64,000 bases of DNA from Pseudomonadota bacterium (GCA_027624715.1 JAQBTV010000002.1:58636-122635); one strand, 5' to 3'; numbered from the stretch's first letter, positions 26,091-35,081 are shown. Notes: generated by a model not told the origin, from the sequence alone. Made by a program: numbers and translations.

Positions 26091-26243
26091 TAGCAGAGTT
26101 GTGTAAATGGGTGATGATCGGAGTATTGATCATCATGCAGAAAATAAGATTCCGTCATTGTTGATTATTTGAAATATTGTGAACTTAATAGACGTAAACT
26201 GATCTTTCTTAATTTGAACTACAGTTCCTGGGAGATAGCTTTG

Positions 26244-27116
26244 TTGAAAAATAAATGGTTGAAAGTTTTAATTGGTATCGTGTTTGGTTCTTTGCCGCTG
26301 ATCGGTTCAGCTGACGACGTAGAAAACACCTTTGACAAAATTAAAGCGCGGGGCAAGATGACGGTGTGCGCAGATCCGTACTCTTATCCGTATTCAGTTA
26401 AAGACGTCACCCCACCGGGGTTTGATATAGAAATTATGGGCGAGTTAGCTAAACTCGGTGGTTTAGAACTCGAGATGTACTGGGCGGACACTGGTACCCG
26501 AGGAGGTATGTCACGAGCACTCCGTAATTCAATCCTTAAAGGGCGATGTCATTTGTTTGCTGGCGTAGGCGATAACGGCGAAGACGACGTACTGATGGGG
26601 CAGATGGCATTCACCAAGGCCTATATGTCAGTGGGGTACGTTATGGTGACGCAAAATAAAGCGTCGGGCCTAACGATTAAAGAAATTATAGATGCGGGTA
26701 TTCCTATTGGGGTACAAATGTCTACGCCGATTGATGCGTGGCTTCATGATCGTGGTATCAAACGCGCCTTACAAGCGGACAACGCACGTGTGATGCTAGA
26801 CATGGTCAAAGGTACAACCGATGCAGCTATTGTGTTTTCGCATGCGCCTTCTCAAGCAAAACGTGTTCATCCGGAAGCAACGTTTACGTTGTCTGACAAA
26901 TATAGTGCCCGTGCGCTGTATGAAGCAGTAGGAGCGGACTATGTTGGGGAGGGGCTTGGACAACAAATGTGGGATCTCAAATTCGTCGTTCGAAAGCACG
27001 ATATAAGTTTACTGGATTTTGTTAATAAGGGTATTGAGACATTAACTCAAAACGGTACAATAGCGAGGCTAGTAGAGAAGTATTATGTTCCATACTTTCC
27101 TGCGTTAGAAGAGTAA
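26244..27116 (+). CDS. XoxJ/MoxJ-like periplasmic protein (quinoprotein-associated solute-binding protein)
   Basis: A protein of about 290 residues in the periplasmic type-2 solute-binding fold that accompanies PQQ alcohol dehydrogenases. A signal peptide (VLIGIVFGSLPLIGSADD) precedes FDKIKARGKMTVCADPYSYP, the N-terminal strand of the fold, and GFDIEIMGELAKLGG. MoxJ/XoxJ relatives are thought to help assemble or activate the quinoprotein. I start it at TTG 26244, 8 nt after GGGAGA; the longer frame to 26169 would put about 25 extra residues before the signal. It lies after the terminator and 42 nt ahead of the cytochrome gene. Confidence 0.85.
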   Translation: MKNKWLKVLIGIVFGSLPLIGSADDVENTFDKIKARGKMTVCADPYSYPYSVKDVTPPGFDIEIMGELAKLGGLELEMYWADTGTRGGMSRALRNSILKGRCHLFAGVGDNGEDDVLMGQMAFTKAYMSVGYVMVTQNKASGLTIKEIIDAGIPIGVQMSTPIDAWLHDRGIKRALQADNARVMLDMVKGTTDAAIVFSHAPSQAKRVHPEATFTLSDKYSARALYEAVGADYVGEGLGQQMWDLKFVVRKHDISLLDFVNKGIETLTQNGTIARLVEKYYVPYFPALEE

Positions 27117-27158
27117 GAATATATGCAGTAAATTATTTGATTGGGGAGGCAATTAGGT

Positions 27159-27707
27159 ATGTCAGGCATGTCATTTTTATTACCCTTCCGTCGCTACGGT
27201 GCCACAGCGTGCGCTGTTATTGTGATAGGGCTTTTAGCAAACATGGGTGTAGGCAATGTCTATGCTCAGGAATCTACGTTAGCAGAGCAAACACTCACAC
27301 AAGAGTGTATTGATCAAATATATGCGGGCAAAATGCATCAAAGTAATAGTGCAGATTTGGCATTGGAAATCGAAAAAGATTGCTTATTTAAAAACGGTCG
27401 GGAATGGTATGACCGTCGATGTTCCTTTTGTCATGGTGGTCAAGGTAAGGGCGGTAAAGGTCCTTGTTTGACGTGTGGAAAGTTTTCCTACTCCGCGAAC
27501 AGTAATATGGCGATCCTGACAACCATCTCTGTCGGCATCACCAATAAAAGTTTGGGTGGAGCCATGGGGGCGTTTGGTACAACGATTTCTGGGATGGACA
27601 TCCTATCGATCGTAACGTATTTGCGGGCAGAAGAAATTCGCCGTATTGCCTCCAAAGAAATCAAGGATCCTTATATTAAGGAAGAGGTTATGGTCTTTCC
27701 TGAGTAA
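27159..27707 (+). CDS. c-type cytochrome, cytochrome cL/XoxG-like partner of the PQQ dehydrogenase
   Basis: A 182-residue exported cytochrome. After a signal peptide (AVIVIGLLANMGVGNVYAQ), one heme site CSFCH is at residues 88-92 and the axial methionine is probably M136 in GAMGAFG, before the DILSIVTYLR helix. An extra CLTC pair at 103-106 lies just after the heme site and is not followed by His, so it is not a second heme motif. C50 and C75 may form a disulfide. The ATG at 27159 is 9 nt after GGGGAGG; the TTG at 27141 lies upstream of that site and is rejected. Likely electron acceptor of the dehydrogenase. Confidence 0.87.
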   Translation: MSGMSFLLPFRRYGATACAVIVIGLLANMGVGNVYAQESTLAEQTLTQECIDQIYAGKMHQSNSADLALEIEKDCLFKNGREWYDRRCSFCHGGQGKGGKGPCLTCGKFSYSANSNMAILTTISVGITNKSLGGAMGAFGTTISGMDILSIVTYLRAEEIRRIASKEIKDPYIKEEVMVFPE

Positions 27708-27729
27708 GCTGTAGAGCGTTTTGATTCAT

Positions 27730-27758
27730 AAAAAAACCGGCTAAAAGCCGGTTTTTTT
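27730..27758. terminator. Bidirectional terminator between the cytochrome gene and dut
   Basis: AAAAAACCGGCT (27731-27742), an AAA loop and AGCCGGTTTTTT (27746-27757) make a 12-bp stem with A- and T-tracts on both sides. It can end the rightward cytochrome transcript and the leftward dut-coaBC transcript. Its right end overlaps the dut stop codon. Confidence 0.92.
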
Positions 27759-28206
27759 ATTGGTGTCCGGTACTTCCAAATCCCCCAGAACCGCGCGAAC
27801 TTTCGTCAAAATCATCCACTAGATTAAATGCAACCTGCGCTACCGGTATGATTACCAATTGTGCGATACGGTCCATGGGTATTAATTGAAATGGCTCTGA
27901 TCCTCTATTCCAAACTGATACCATAATTTGTCCTTGGTAATCCGAATCTATAAGCCCAACTAGGTTTCCTAAGACAATCCCATGCTTGTGTCCTAGTCCT
28001 GAACGGGGAAGGATCACGGCTGCGTAATTAGGATCTCGAATGTTAATAGCAAAGCCTGTAGGTACCAATATTGCTTGCCCCGGTTCAACAGTCTTCGCTT
28101 CATCGAGGCAGGCTCTCAAGTCGAGTCCTGCAGAGCCTGGGGTTGAATATTCTGGCAGTTGATCTTTAATTCTTGAATCTAGAATTTTGACGTCTAAGCG
28201 ATTCAT
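27757..28206 (-). CDS. dut: dUTP diphosphatase
   Basis: A 149-residue trimeric dUTPase that hydrolyses dUTP to dUMP and pyrophosphate. All five motifs are visible: [33 protein letters not shown] with the catalytic aspartate, RIAQLVIIP, and the C-terminal Gly-rich arm [10 protein letters not shown]. Length is normal. It lies 18 nt downstream of coaBC on the same strand, a pairing conserved across proteobacteria. Confidence 0.97.
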   Translation of the reverse strand: MNRLDVKILDSRIKDQLPEYSTPGSAGLDLRACLDEAKTVEPGQAILVPTGFAINIRDPNYAAVILPRSGLGHKHGIVLGNLVGLIDSDYQGQIMVSVWNRGSEPFQLIPMDRIAQLVIIPVAQVAFNLVDDFDESSRGSGGFGSTGHQ

Positions 28207-28224
28207 TAGTCTTTTTGGGTTTGC

Positions 28225-29415
28225 TTACTGTTTATTGATAAGGCCGCTTATATGCGTCATGAGCTGCCTGGCTTGTTCAAGTTTCGAGCTAGGGGCTAGT
28301 TTCTTTGTTCCATGATCATCGATGAGCACTAGTGAGTTATTGTCGCTATTAAGTGCTTCAGTAACTAGATTGGCTGCGATCAAAGGAATACCTTTTTCAA
28401 TTCTTTTCTTTCGAGCATACTCTTCAACATCTTGACTCTCTGCGGCAAAACCAACGCAGAAGGGATGATTTTTTCGACGGGCAACCGACTTCAAAATATC
28501 TGGTGTCTCTTCAAATTCAATACTTAGTTTCTGTTGCGATTTTTTTATTTTATGTGCACTTGGATTCTTAACACTAAAATCTGCGACTGCAGCGACCGAT
28601 ATAAAAATATCTGCGTGATCTATCTCATTTAGCACCGCATCAAACATATCTTGAGCCGAGATTATCGAAATGAATCTTGCTCGCGTTGGAGGGTTAAGAC
28701 TGGTTTTTCCAGAAATCAGTGTTACGTTAGCGCCTGCATCTTGGGCGGCTTGCGCTACCGCATATCCCATTTTCCCCGAACTTGTATTGGTAATACCACG
28801 TACTGCGTCAATTGCCTCGTAGGTCGGCCCGGCTGTTACAATTACATTTTTGCCTTGCAGTGATTTTGGCTGTAGCCACGACACGAGCTCACTGGCGATC
28901 AGTGACGGTTCGCTCATTCGGCCAATCCCTAGTTCACCACACGCTTGTTCACCACTATCTGGCCCGATGAGGTGAATACCATCAGTCAGTAAGGTTTTGA
29001 TATTCCTTTGTGTAGAGGCGTTCTCCCACATTTGTCTATTCATTGCGGGTGCGATCATCAGGGTGCATTGTCTGGCTAGACACAGTGTGCTGAGTAAGTC
29101 GTCCGCTCGCCCCGAGGTGAGTTTAGCTATGAAGTCAGCCGTAGCTGGTGCAACCAAAATGAGATCGCAATCCCTCGATAGTTCGATATGAGGCATACCA
29201 TTTGGAATGGTTTGATCCCACATCGATGTGTACACAGGATTCCCACTCAACGCTTGCAGGGTTACAGGAGAAATAAATTCAGCCCCAGAGTTCGTCATTA
29301 CTACGCGAACATCAGCACCGTCTTTTTTTAGTAAGCGGACCAATTCAGCAGCTTTGTACGCTGCGATACCTCCTGTGACGCCGAGAAGAATACGTTTGCC
29401 GTTTAGCTCGTTCAT
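28225..29415 (-). CDS. coaBC: Bifunctional phosphopantothenoylcysteine decarboxylase / phosphopantothenate-cysteine ligase
   Basis: A 396-residue fusion catalysing two successive steps of coenzyme A synthesis. The N-terminal CoaC flavoprotein domain has ILLGVTGGIAAYKAAEL, the catalytic-type histidine in MPHIELSRD, and APAMNRQMWEN. The C-terminal CoaB domain begins near residue 185 with NVIVTAGPTYEAIDAVRGI and TNTSSGKMGYAVA, then VGFAAES. It is transcribed with dut and complements panB and panC further right, so the pantothenate-to-CoA route is partly covered in this window. Confidence 0.96.
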   Translation of the reverse strand: MNELNGKRILLGVTGGIAAYKAAELVRLLKKDGADVRVVMTNSGAEFISPVTLQALSGNPVYTSMWDQTIPNGMPHIELSRDCDLILVAPATADFIAKLTSGRADDLLSTLCLARQCTLMIAPAMNRQMWENASTQRNIKTLLTDGIHLIGPDSGEQACGELGIGRMSEPSLIASELVSWLQPKSLQGKNVIVTAGPTYEAIDAVRGITNTSSGKMGYAVAQAAQDAGANVTLISGKTSLNPPTRARFISIISAQDMFDAVLNEIDHADIFISVAAVADFSVKNPSAHKIKKSQQKLSIEFEETPDILKSVARRKNHPFCVGFAAESQDVEEYARKKRIEKGIPLIAANLVTEALNSDNNSLVLIDDHGTKKLAPSSKLEQARQLMTHISGLINKQ

Positions 29416-29500
29416 TTCAGGTTGTTTTGGAAAATCGCTAAAAGAAAACTATGTAAGCTGTATAGTCTACACCAATCATTATTGTGCGGTATTGGTTTGC

Positions 29501-30127
29501 TTACGATCTTGAGGTTTTTTGACTGGCCTCTCGATTAATTTTTTGTAGCTTTTCTACCAATTCAATCAGACTGGTATATTGGTAATTAGCAATCGTAGCA
29601 ACTTGGTCCGATCCGACGAGGTGTATATACCGACTGAGATGGTCTGTGGCGAGGTCACCAAACGCGAACTGGCTGATAGGTCGTGATTTGTCCCAGCCAT
29701 ACAAGATTGAGATAAGTGACGGTTTTGTGACGCCATATTCGTCTTTTTCTCTGGTTTTAAGTCGCCTCTCGACCCGAGCATTTTCAAGTCCCATTAAGGA
29801 GATGGAAATAGTTTCATTCTCATCGGGTGTAGCTGTATGTTCATGGGAATCTAAAACTCCATTTGTCGCGCCATGGACATGGTAAAACCAGTGCCCCGAT
29901 TTGTCTTTTTCCAGTAGATATGAATCCCCTTGATAGACGAGCTCAACAGATAAAATTTCTGACAGTTCAACAGGTAGTAAGGCACCACTCTCAAATACGT
30001 TCTTGTGGCCGCCGTGCCCGGAATGGTTGTCATTGCTTCCATCTTGATTCAAATTGAGGACGACAATAAGCGCAATTAGCCACAGCAATATGATCCATAC
30101 AATTTTGACGCTCGAGTTTGAGCTCAC
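29501..30127 (-). CDS. DUF4340-like membrane-anchored protein with histidine-rich segments
   Basis: A 208-residue protein with one N-terminal span (IVWIILLWLIALIVVL) and an outer domain similar to the DUF4340 proteins that accompany GldG-type ABC systems. Eight histidines cluster in two outer regions: H35, H38, H41 and H79, H83, H85, H95, H97. I start it at GTG 30127, which overlaps the preceding stop as TAGTG and has GGAGG 8 nt upstream; the TTG start 18 nt earlier is less likely. Last gene of the ABC operon. The His clusters suggest metal contact, which is inference. Confidence 0.7.
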   Translation of the reverse strand: MSSNSSVKIVWIILLWLIALIVVLNLNQDGSNDNHSGHGGHKNVFESGALLPVELSEILSVELVYQGDSYLLEKDKSGHWFYHVHGATNGVLDSHEHTATPDENETISISLMGLENARVERRLKTREKDEYGVTKPSLISILYGWDKSRPISQFAFGDLATDHLSRYIHLVGSDQVATIANYQYTSLIELVEKLQKINREASQKTSRS

Positions 30128-31752
30128 TAACGGCGCCTCCACCAAACAGCTATGCCAATGATAGCCATTAATGCGGGAATAAGAATGATCGATAAAACGA
30201 AGGTTCCCTTCATTTGAGTATTCGTCAAATTCACCCTGGCAATATCAAGTGATTTTGGCTCTAAACCAATCAGGTCTTCTTGTGCAGCTAGATAGTTGAT
30301 AGTACTCAACAGCAGTTTTCCGTTACCCATTACGTGAAAAAAAGAGTTGGTCGCGAAGTCTGAGTCGCCAATAATAGCAATTCTCGAAGAGGGGCCAGTA
30401 ACTTCTTGCGCAGCTGTTTTTTCTACTGTCTCTCCCCGTAATTCGCGCGCCATCGCCTCTGCGTTTTTTCCAAAGCCCGGGTTGCGTTCTACGATAACCA
30501 TTAGTGTGAGTGGTCCTTTACGATCAACGCCATCATTGAATCCAGGTTGGGCAATTTCAGTTTCCCCGTAGCTTTTAAGTGATGTGTTAATGAGCGGCCG
30601 CACATTTGTATTAGAGACCGGAACATCAGTGGGGGAGAGTGAGCGAACACCAGGGAAAAAAGTCAGCGTTAGATCATCAGTGATTGAATGACGGTTATAG
30701 TTTGTTACAGCTGGTGATGAAATATCCGCCCAGAAATGGCTCTCTGGATCTAGAACGAGATTGTTGTCCAATACAACGCCTAATTTTTCAATGATTGGCT
30801 CGAGCCCAGTTTTCACAAATGGATCGAGCATAAATAAGATGTTATTTCCGTTTTTTATGTATTGATCAATCCATTGAACCTCAGATAGCATGAGCGGCGT
30901 TTGAGGCCCGGCTACTAAAAACACAGCGCAATCTTCTTTTGCACCTCCCCCTTGAGCCAGAGTAACTTTACTAACTACATAGTTCATTGATTCGAGGCTA
31001 TTGCGTAGCTTAGCCATACCATGGCGTTCATGTAGCACGTACTGCGTCCCTAGCCCATGCTCGTGACCGATATCACCCTCGTTATGATCATGTTGCTCTA
31101 AGCTGAAAGGATCCGGTTCACCGTGGCCATCTAAGAAGCAGATTGTTTGCTGAATACCTTGAGATATTTTCAGAATGCCGTTTGCGATATCACTTTCGTG
31201 GGCCGTATTGACTTGTAATCGCCGACCCTCGCTCTCGAACAATGCAGTACCTGAAAACTCAACTCCTTTCATACGGGCAATAGAGGGGTTGAGCATTGGA
31301 TCATGAAACTCCACCGTGACTTTATCTGACTTTGACGCGATCAGCTGATAGAACTCCACCGTGTCTCGCATCATGGGATCATGAAAGAAGCTGATATGAA
31401 CGGGAGTTTTTAGATTTTCTAGCATGTCAATAGTTTCTGCGGACAGCGAGTATAAATCTCCTTGAGTCATATCGATCCGAAAGGGATATTTAATTGATAG
31501 GTAACATACTGCTACCACGATGCCCACCATTCCAACTGACCACGCAAGTGCTTCGCCCTGTTGTTTTTTAAAGAATAGATTTAATTCGGCTCGTAGCAGG
31601 TAAGCGCCTAAGATGGTTACAAGTAAGCCAGTAACAAGTAGCGCATTAGCAACTACCAAAGTGTCTACCAATATAGCATCCATAACGATGCTTAAAACAA
31701 GAAGCGTGATTCCCAATATTAGAATCAATAGATTGCGAAATGATTGCTCCAT
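30127..31752 (-). CDS. GldG-like ABC-associated protein with a histidine-rich insert
   Basis: 541 residues. Two hydrophobic hairpins near 7-55 and 70-88 lead to a large outer domain of the GldG type, with LYSLSAETIDMLENLKTP and the glutamine-amidotransferase-like FLDGHGEP near 207. A final span and WWRRR tail close the protein. Between residues 221 and 244 six histidines occur in a short acidic stretch (including HDHNEGDIGHEH). In gliding bacteria GldG works with GldA and GldF, but homologues are widespread and here the role is unknown. Lies 2 nt after the permease and overlaps the DUF4340 gene by one base. Confidence 0.8.
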   Translation of the reverse strand: MEQSFRNLLILILGITLLVLSIVMDAILVDTLVVANALLVTGLLVTILGAYLLRAELNLFFKKQQGEALAWSVGMVGIVVAVCYLSIKYPFRIDMTQGDLYSLSAETIDMLENLKTPVHISFFHDPMMRDTVEFYQLIASKSDKVTVEFHDPMLNPSIARMKGVEFSGTALFESEGRRLQVNTAHESDIANGILKISQGIQQTICFLDGHGEPDPFSLEQHDHNEGDIGHEHGLGTQYVLHERHGMAKLRNSLESMNYVVSKVTLAQGGGAKEDCAVFLVAGPQTPLMLSEVQWIDQYIKNGNNILFMLDPFVKTGLEPIIEKLGVVLDNNLVLDPESHFWADISSPAVTNYNRHSITDDLTLTFFPGVRSLSPTDVPVSNTNVRPLINTSLKSYGETEIAQPGFNDGVDRKGPLTLMVIVERNPGFGKNAEAMARELRGETVEKTAAQEVTGPSSRIAIIGDSDFATNSFFHVMGNGKLLLSTINYLAAQEDLIGLEPKSLDIARVNLTNTQMKGTFVLSIILIPALMAIIGIAVWWRRR

Positions 31753-31754
31753 GA

Positions 31755-32462
31755 TTATCGTCTTCCCTGCATATAGGCTGTGTTAAGTATCAGGGCGATT
31801 AGGGTCACCGCTAAGAAAAAAATCACGCCCTCTGAGCGAATGATCCCACGCAGAAAATCACCATAATGTCCGCTAAACGACAGGTAGTCAGATAAACTTC
31901 TCAACCAGGCAGTCTGTTGGAATGATTTAAATTTACCAACAAACCAAAACCCAAGTAAAACAGGCCAAGTCATGAGTGCGGCAATGATTTGATTTTCAGT
32001 TAAAGCCGAAAATAGTTGACCGATTGCGATACATGCCATGCCTAATAAGATAAATCCGACGTAGCCCGATATGATATTTAGGATATGCGGGTTGCCGTAG
32101 AGCCACAATGGAATGAGATTGATGCAGGTGGTTAGCGTCATAATCAGGAAAATAATGACTGCACCCAAATATTTTCCTAGAACGATTTCCCATTTCCTAA
32201 GTGGTAGTGTCATCAAAAGCTCGATGGTTCTACCACTATATTCAGCAGAAAACAAACGCATAGATATGGCCGGTACAACAGTGATGAGCAGGACACCCAT
32301 ACTCTGTAATGTCGTATCCATAGCGGCTGAGCCGCTCAAGAATACATGATCAATGAAAAAATAACCCGTACCCAGTAAGAAAACTGCGACGATGAAATAG
32401 GCGATCGGTGATTGGAAATAGTTGGTTAGCTCTTTGTTGAGCACTGCGGTTAAGCCGTTCAT
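31755..32462 (-). CDS. ABC-2 type permease, GldF/NosY-like
   Basis: 235 residues with six predicted spans. The first helix is followed by an outer loop with DHVFLSG; the segment RLFSAEYSGRTIELLMTLPL, then VLGKYLGA, is the coupling region typical of GldF and NosY permeases. Its start overlaps the ATPase stop by 4 nt (ATGA), so the two subunits are translationally coupled. Substrate unknown. Confidence 0.86.
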   Translation of the reverse strand: MNGLTAVLNKELTNYFQSPIAYFIVAVFLLGTGYFFIDHVFLSGSAAMDTTLQSMGVLLITVVPAISMRLFSAEYSGRTIELLMTLPLRKWEIVLGKYLGAVIIFLIMTLTTCINLIPLWLYGNPHILNIISGYVGFILLGMACIAIGQLFSALTENQIIAALMTWPVLLGFWFVGKFKSFQQTAWLRSLSDYLSFSGHYGDFLRGIIRSEGVIFFLAVTLIALILNTAYMQGRR

Positions 32463-33436
32463 AGGTTTATATTTTCCCGCTGCGCACCGTCATTGACATA
32501 TTTTAAAAAAACATTTTCTAGAGTTGGCTTTTGTCTTGCGAGGCTATGTAAGGCTCCATGAGCCGTAACTATCTTCGCTAGATCAGATTCGATACCGTCT
32601 CGCGATTCAACATGGCAATTCACCTGAAAATACCTCTCTTTATTCTTGACAGGAGAGAACTTGACGTCTTTGACGCCGTTTATGGATCTAATAGCTTCCT
32701 CAATTTTTTGGTTATCCCCACTGAGCTCCATTGATACGTTGTTTGTGCGGTCCGACGCAGATTGCAAAGCTTCTGGAGAGTCAACGGCCAGTATACGACC
32801 GTCGTTAATGATCGCAATACGCTGACAAATAAGGGTTACCTCGGGCAGAATATGCGTGCTCAATAAAACAGCGTGGTCTTGGCCGAAAGATCTGATGACC
32901 TCTCGAGTTTCTTGTATTTGTCCTGGATCTAAACCTGCTGTCGGCTCATCAAGTAGCAATACTTCTGGATCGCCTAAGAGCGCTTGGGCTAACCCAACTC
33001 GCTGGCGATATCCCTTAGATAGTTTATAAATTTCTTTGTCTGTTACCGCTTCCAATCGGCATGCAGTAATGACTCGGTCAAGCTCTAAGTTGATTCTCGA
33101 TCGACTAATTCGTTTAACTTTTGAAACAAATTGTAAATAGCGTTTAACTTTCAATACTTCGTATAGTGGTGGATGCTCTGGCAGGTACCCTATTTTTTTC
33201 GCGCCCTCATAGTTATCGTGGGACATATCATGTCCGGCGACAACCACCTTACCTGTTGTGGTTGCGGTGAAGCCGGCAATCATACGCATCGTAGTAGTTT
33301 TTCCCGCCCCATTAGGCCCGAGAAAACCAACAATTTCCCCTTTTTTAACATCAAAGGAGATGTCATGAATGATTTCTTTACTGCCATACCTTTTGGTAAC
33401 AGATTCGACAGATATCAGAGCAGGTTGATTTGACAC
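32459..33436 (-). CDS. ABC transporter ATP-binding protein, GldA-like
   Basis: 325 residues. Walker A is LGPNGAGKTTTMRMIAG, the signature is LSKGYRQRVGLAQALLG (LSKGY replacing LSGGQ, common in this group), Walker B is EVLLLDEPTAGLDPGQ, and the switch histidine is in LLSTHILPEV. The last 95 residues form the C-terminal extension found in GldA/CcmA-type exporters. The start is GTG at 33436 with a weak ribosome site. First gene of the four-gene operon running left to 29501. Confidence 0.9.
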   Translation of the reverse strand: MSNQPALISVESVTKRYGSKEIIHDISFDVKKGEIVGFLGPNGAGKTTTMRMIAGFTATTTGKVVVAGHDMSHDNYEGAKKIGYLPEHPPLYEVLKVKRYLQFVSKVKRISRSRINLELDRVITACRLEAVTDKEIYKLSKGYRQRVGLAQALLGDPEVLLLDEPTAGLDPGQIQETREVIRSFGQDHAVLLSTHILPEVTLICQRIAIINDGRILAVDSPEALQSASDRTNNVSMELSGDNQKIEEAIRSINGVKDVKFSPVKNKERYFQVNCHVESRDGIESDLAKIVTAHGALHSLARQKPTLENVFLKYVNDGAQRENINL

Positions 33437-33470
33437 GGTATTTGTGTGAATTCCGGATGATGTTCAGGTT

Positions 33471-33499
33471 AAAAAAACCCCCTATGAAGGGGGTTTTTT
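33471..33499 (-). terminator. Intrinsic terminator of the lactonase-like gene
   Basis: CCCCC (33478-33482) and GGGGG (33489-33493) around a TATGAA loop, with an A-tract on one side and a T-tract on the other. Read leftward it ends the metallo-hydrolase transcript and insulates the ABC operon that starts at 33436. It could also work on the plus strand, but no rightward gene needs it. Confidence 0.88.
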
Positions 33500-33527
33500 C
33501 CGTTAAGTCTACGTTACAAGTAAATTA

Positions 33528-34409
33528 TTACTTGTACCAACGATCTCCACCGGCCGCCCACTGATTTTCATCGTGGCCAAAAAATAGCTGGACGCCTTGT
33601 AGATCACGAATGAACTTCATGCGATTTAATGATTCAAAATACGTCTTAACACTGAAGTTTAAGCCTGCAGGATGGCCGTCAAGGTTTTCCTGCATCCAAA
33701 TGGCATCTTGAGCAAGTAGGATACGCTTGCCAGACTTCATTGTAACTTGCATTGACTGGTGGCCAAGTGTGTGACCTGGCGTGCTTAAAATCACAACGCT
33801 TCCGTCACCAAAGAGGTCATAGTCGCCATTAAGTTCCAGGAAGTTGTAGCCTCGAGTGCCTTCCATGTCTGCTTTGACGAATGGAGCTCCGGTACGGCCT
33901 TGGAATTGCTCTGGCCACCAACCCTGATACAACTCAGCTTTTTGGAAAGCATGGACTGCGTTTGGGAATAGCTTCAAGTTTCCGGCATGATCCAAGTGAG
34001 CATGAGAGGTTACAACAACCTTAACGTCTTCTGTTTTATAGCCTAACTTCTTGAGCCAGCCGTCGATTGTGGTTGCAGCAGTTTGATTTGGCTTTAAGAA
34101 GCCACAAGTACCCTTATCCCAATAAGCTTCACAGTTTTTTGTAACTTCTATATTGTTACCTGTATCAAAAACAACCAAACCTTTGTCATGATCAATGATC
34201 CACATGCTGATAGGAATGGTTACGTCCCGAACCTTATCTGCAGGGATTGATGGAATCAAGCCATTGATTGCGAAAGGCCCAAACATACCACTAGTTGCCC
34301 AGTACGCTTTGTTAACACCTGTAGCTTTGTGTTTGTGACCATCAGCTGACGCGCTTACGGCGACTGCTAGAGCCGCAACGCCTAACACTAAACTAAGAAC
34401 TTTTTTCAT
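33528..34409 (-). CDS. Exported metallo-beta-lactamase-fold hydrolase, N-acyl homoserine lactonase-like
   Basis: 293 residues with a clear Sec signal peptide (VLSLVLGVAALAVAVSASA). The two-zinc motif is SHAHLDHAGN near residue 125, followed by STPGHTLGHQ near 220 and the metal-bridging aspartate in LLAQDAIW. The C-terminal FGHDENQW resembles that of AHL-lactonase-family proteins. Those hydrolyse the lactone ring of acyl homoserine lactones, but periplasmic members may act on other lactones. A GAGGAG ribosome site precedes the ATG. It has its own terminator and appears to be monocistronic. Confidence 0.85.
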   Translation of the reverse strand: MKKVLSLVLGVAALAVAVSASADGHKHKATGVNKAYWATSGMFGPFAINGLIPSIPADKVRDVTIPISMWIIDHDKGLVVFDTGNNIEVTKNCEAYWDKGTCGFLKPNQTAATTIDGWLKKLGYKTEDVKVVVTSHAHLDHAGNLKLFPNAVHAFQKAELYQGWWPEQFQGRTGAPFVKADMEGTRGYNFLELNGDYDLFGDGSVVILSTPGHTLGHQSMQVTMKSGKRILLAQDAIWMQENLDGHPAGLNFSVKTYFESLNRMKFIRDLQGVQLFFGHDENQWAAGGDRWYK

Positions 34410-34596
34410 TTAGTACTCCTCTTCACTAGAAAATAAAATAAATCCCCGATTATTTTTAATTACTTATTTTGGGGATTGAGGAAAACATACCTTCCACAGC
34501 GTCTAATCTACACCCGGTTCGGTTTGGATACAAGGTTAATGGTTCTTTTTTGGAGCTTAATACAATGAAAAATTCAATCTTTGGCCCCCTTATATA

Positions 34597-34626
34597 TTGC
34601 CAAAAATGACGTTTCTATGGTATAAA
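34597..34626 (+). promoter_or_regulatory. Putative promoter of rpmB-rpmG
   Basis: TTGCCA (34597-34602), an 18-bp spacer and TATAAA (34621-34626) point toward rpmB, whose ATG is 45 nt downstream. This is the only good match in the 262-nt gap between the divergent lactonase-like and ribosomal protein genes. Confidence 0.5.
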
Positions 34627-34671
34627 GCTTGGCTTTACAAATAGTGACAATTAAAAGTAGGACCTTAACTT

Positions 34672-34905
34672 ATGTCTAGAGTATGCCAAGTCACCGGTAT
34701 AAAGCCGATAACAGGAAATAACGTCTCTCACGCCAATAATAGAAATAAGAGACGATTTTTGCCAAATCTTCATTCTAAGCGCATTTGGGTGGAGAGTGAG
34801 AATCGATGGGTGAGACTTCGTCTGACGCCGGCGGGTTTGCGGTTAATCGATAAGAAAGGTATTGACGTTGTGTTAGCTGAGATGCGCGCACGAAAGGCAA
34901 TTTAA
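34672..34905 (+). CDS. rpmB: 50S ribosomal protein L28
   Basis: 77 residues, the normal length for proteobacterial L28. The N-terminal [20 protein letters not shown], the basic [12 protein letters not shown] stretch and the [18 protein letters not shown] tail match the family. Only one cysteine remains, so no zinc ribbon. rpmG follows 20 nt downstream as in most bacteria. Confidence 0.97.
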   Translation: MSRVCQVTGIKPITGNNVSHANNRNKRRFLPNLHSKRIWVESENRWVRLRLTPAGLRLIDKKGIDVVLAEMRARKAI

Positions 34906-34925
34906 GGACTTAATGGAGAATCAGC

Positions 34926-35081
34926 ATGAGAGATAAGATCAAATTAGAGTCTTCTGCAGGTACCGGACACTTTTACACTACAACAAAAAACAAACGTACC
35001 ATGCCAGAGAAAATGGAGATTAAGAAATTTGATCCTGTTGTTCGAAAGCACGTGATCTACAAAGAGACTAAGCTCAAGTAG
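34926..35081 (+). CDS. rpmG: 50S ribosomal protein L33
   Basis: 51 residues: [20 protein letters not shown], then [17 protein letters not shown] and the [10 protein letters not shown] end typical of L33. It contains no cysteine, so it is the zinc-free form. It directly follows rpmB in one transcript, which ends at the terminator beginning at 35108. Confidence 0.96.
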   Translation: MRDKIKLESSAGTGHFYTTTKNKRTMPEKMEIKKFDPVVRKHVIYKETKLK

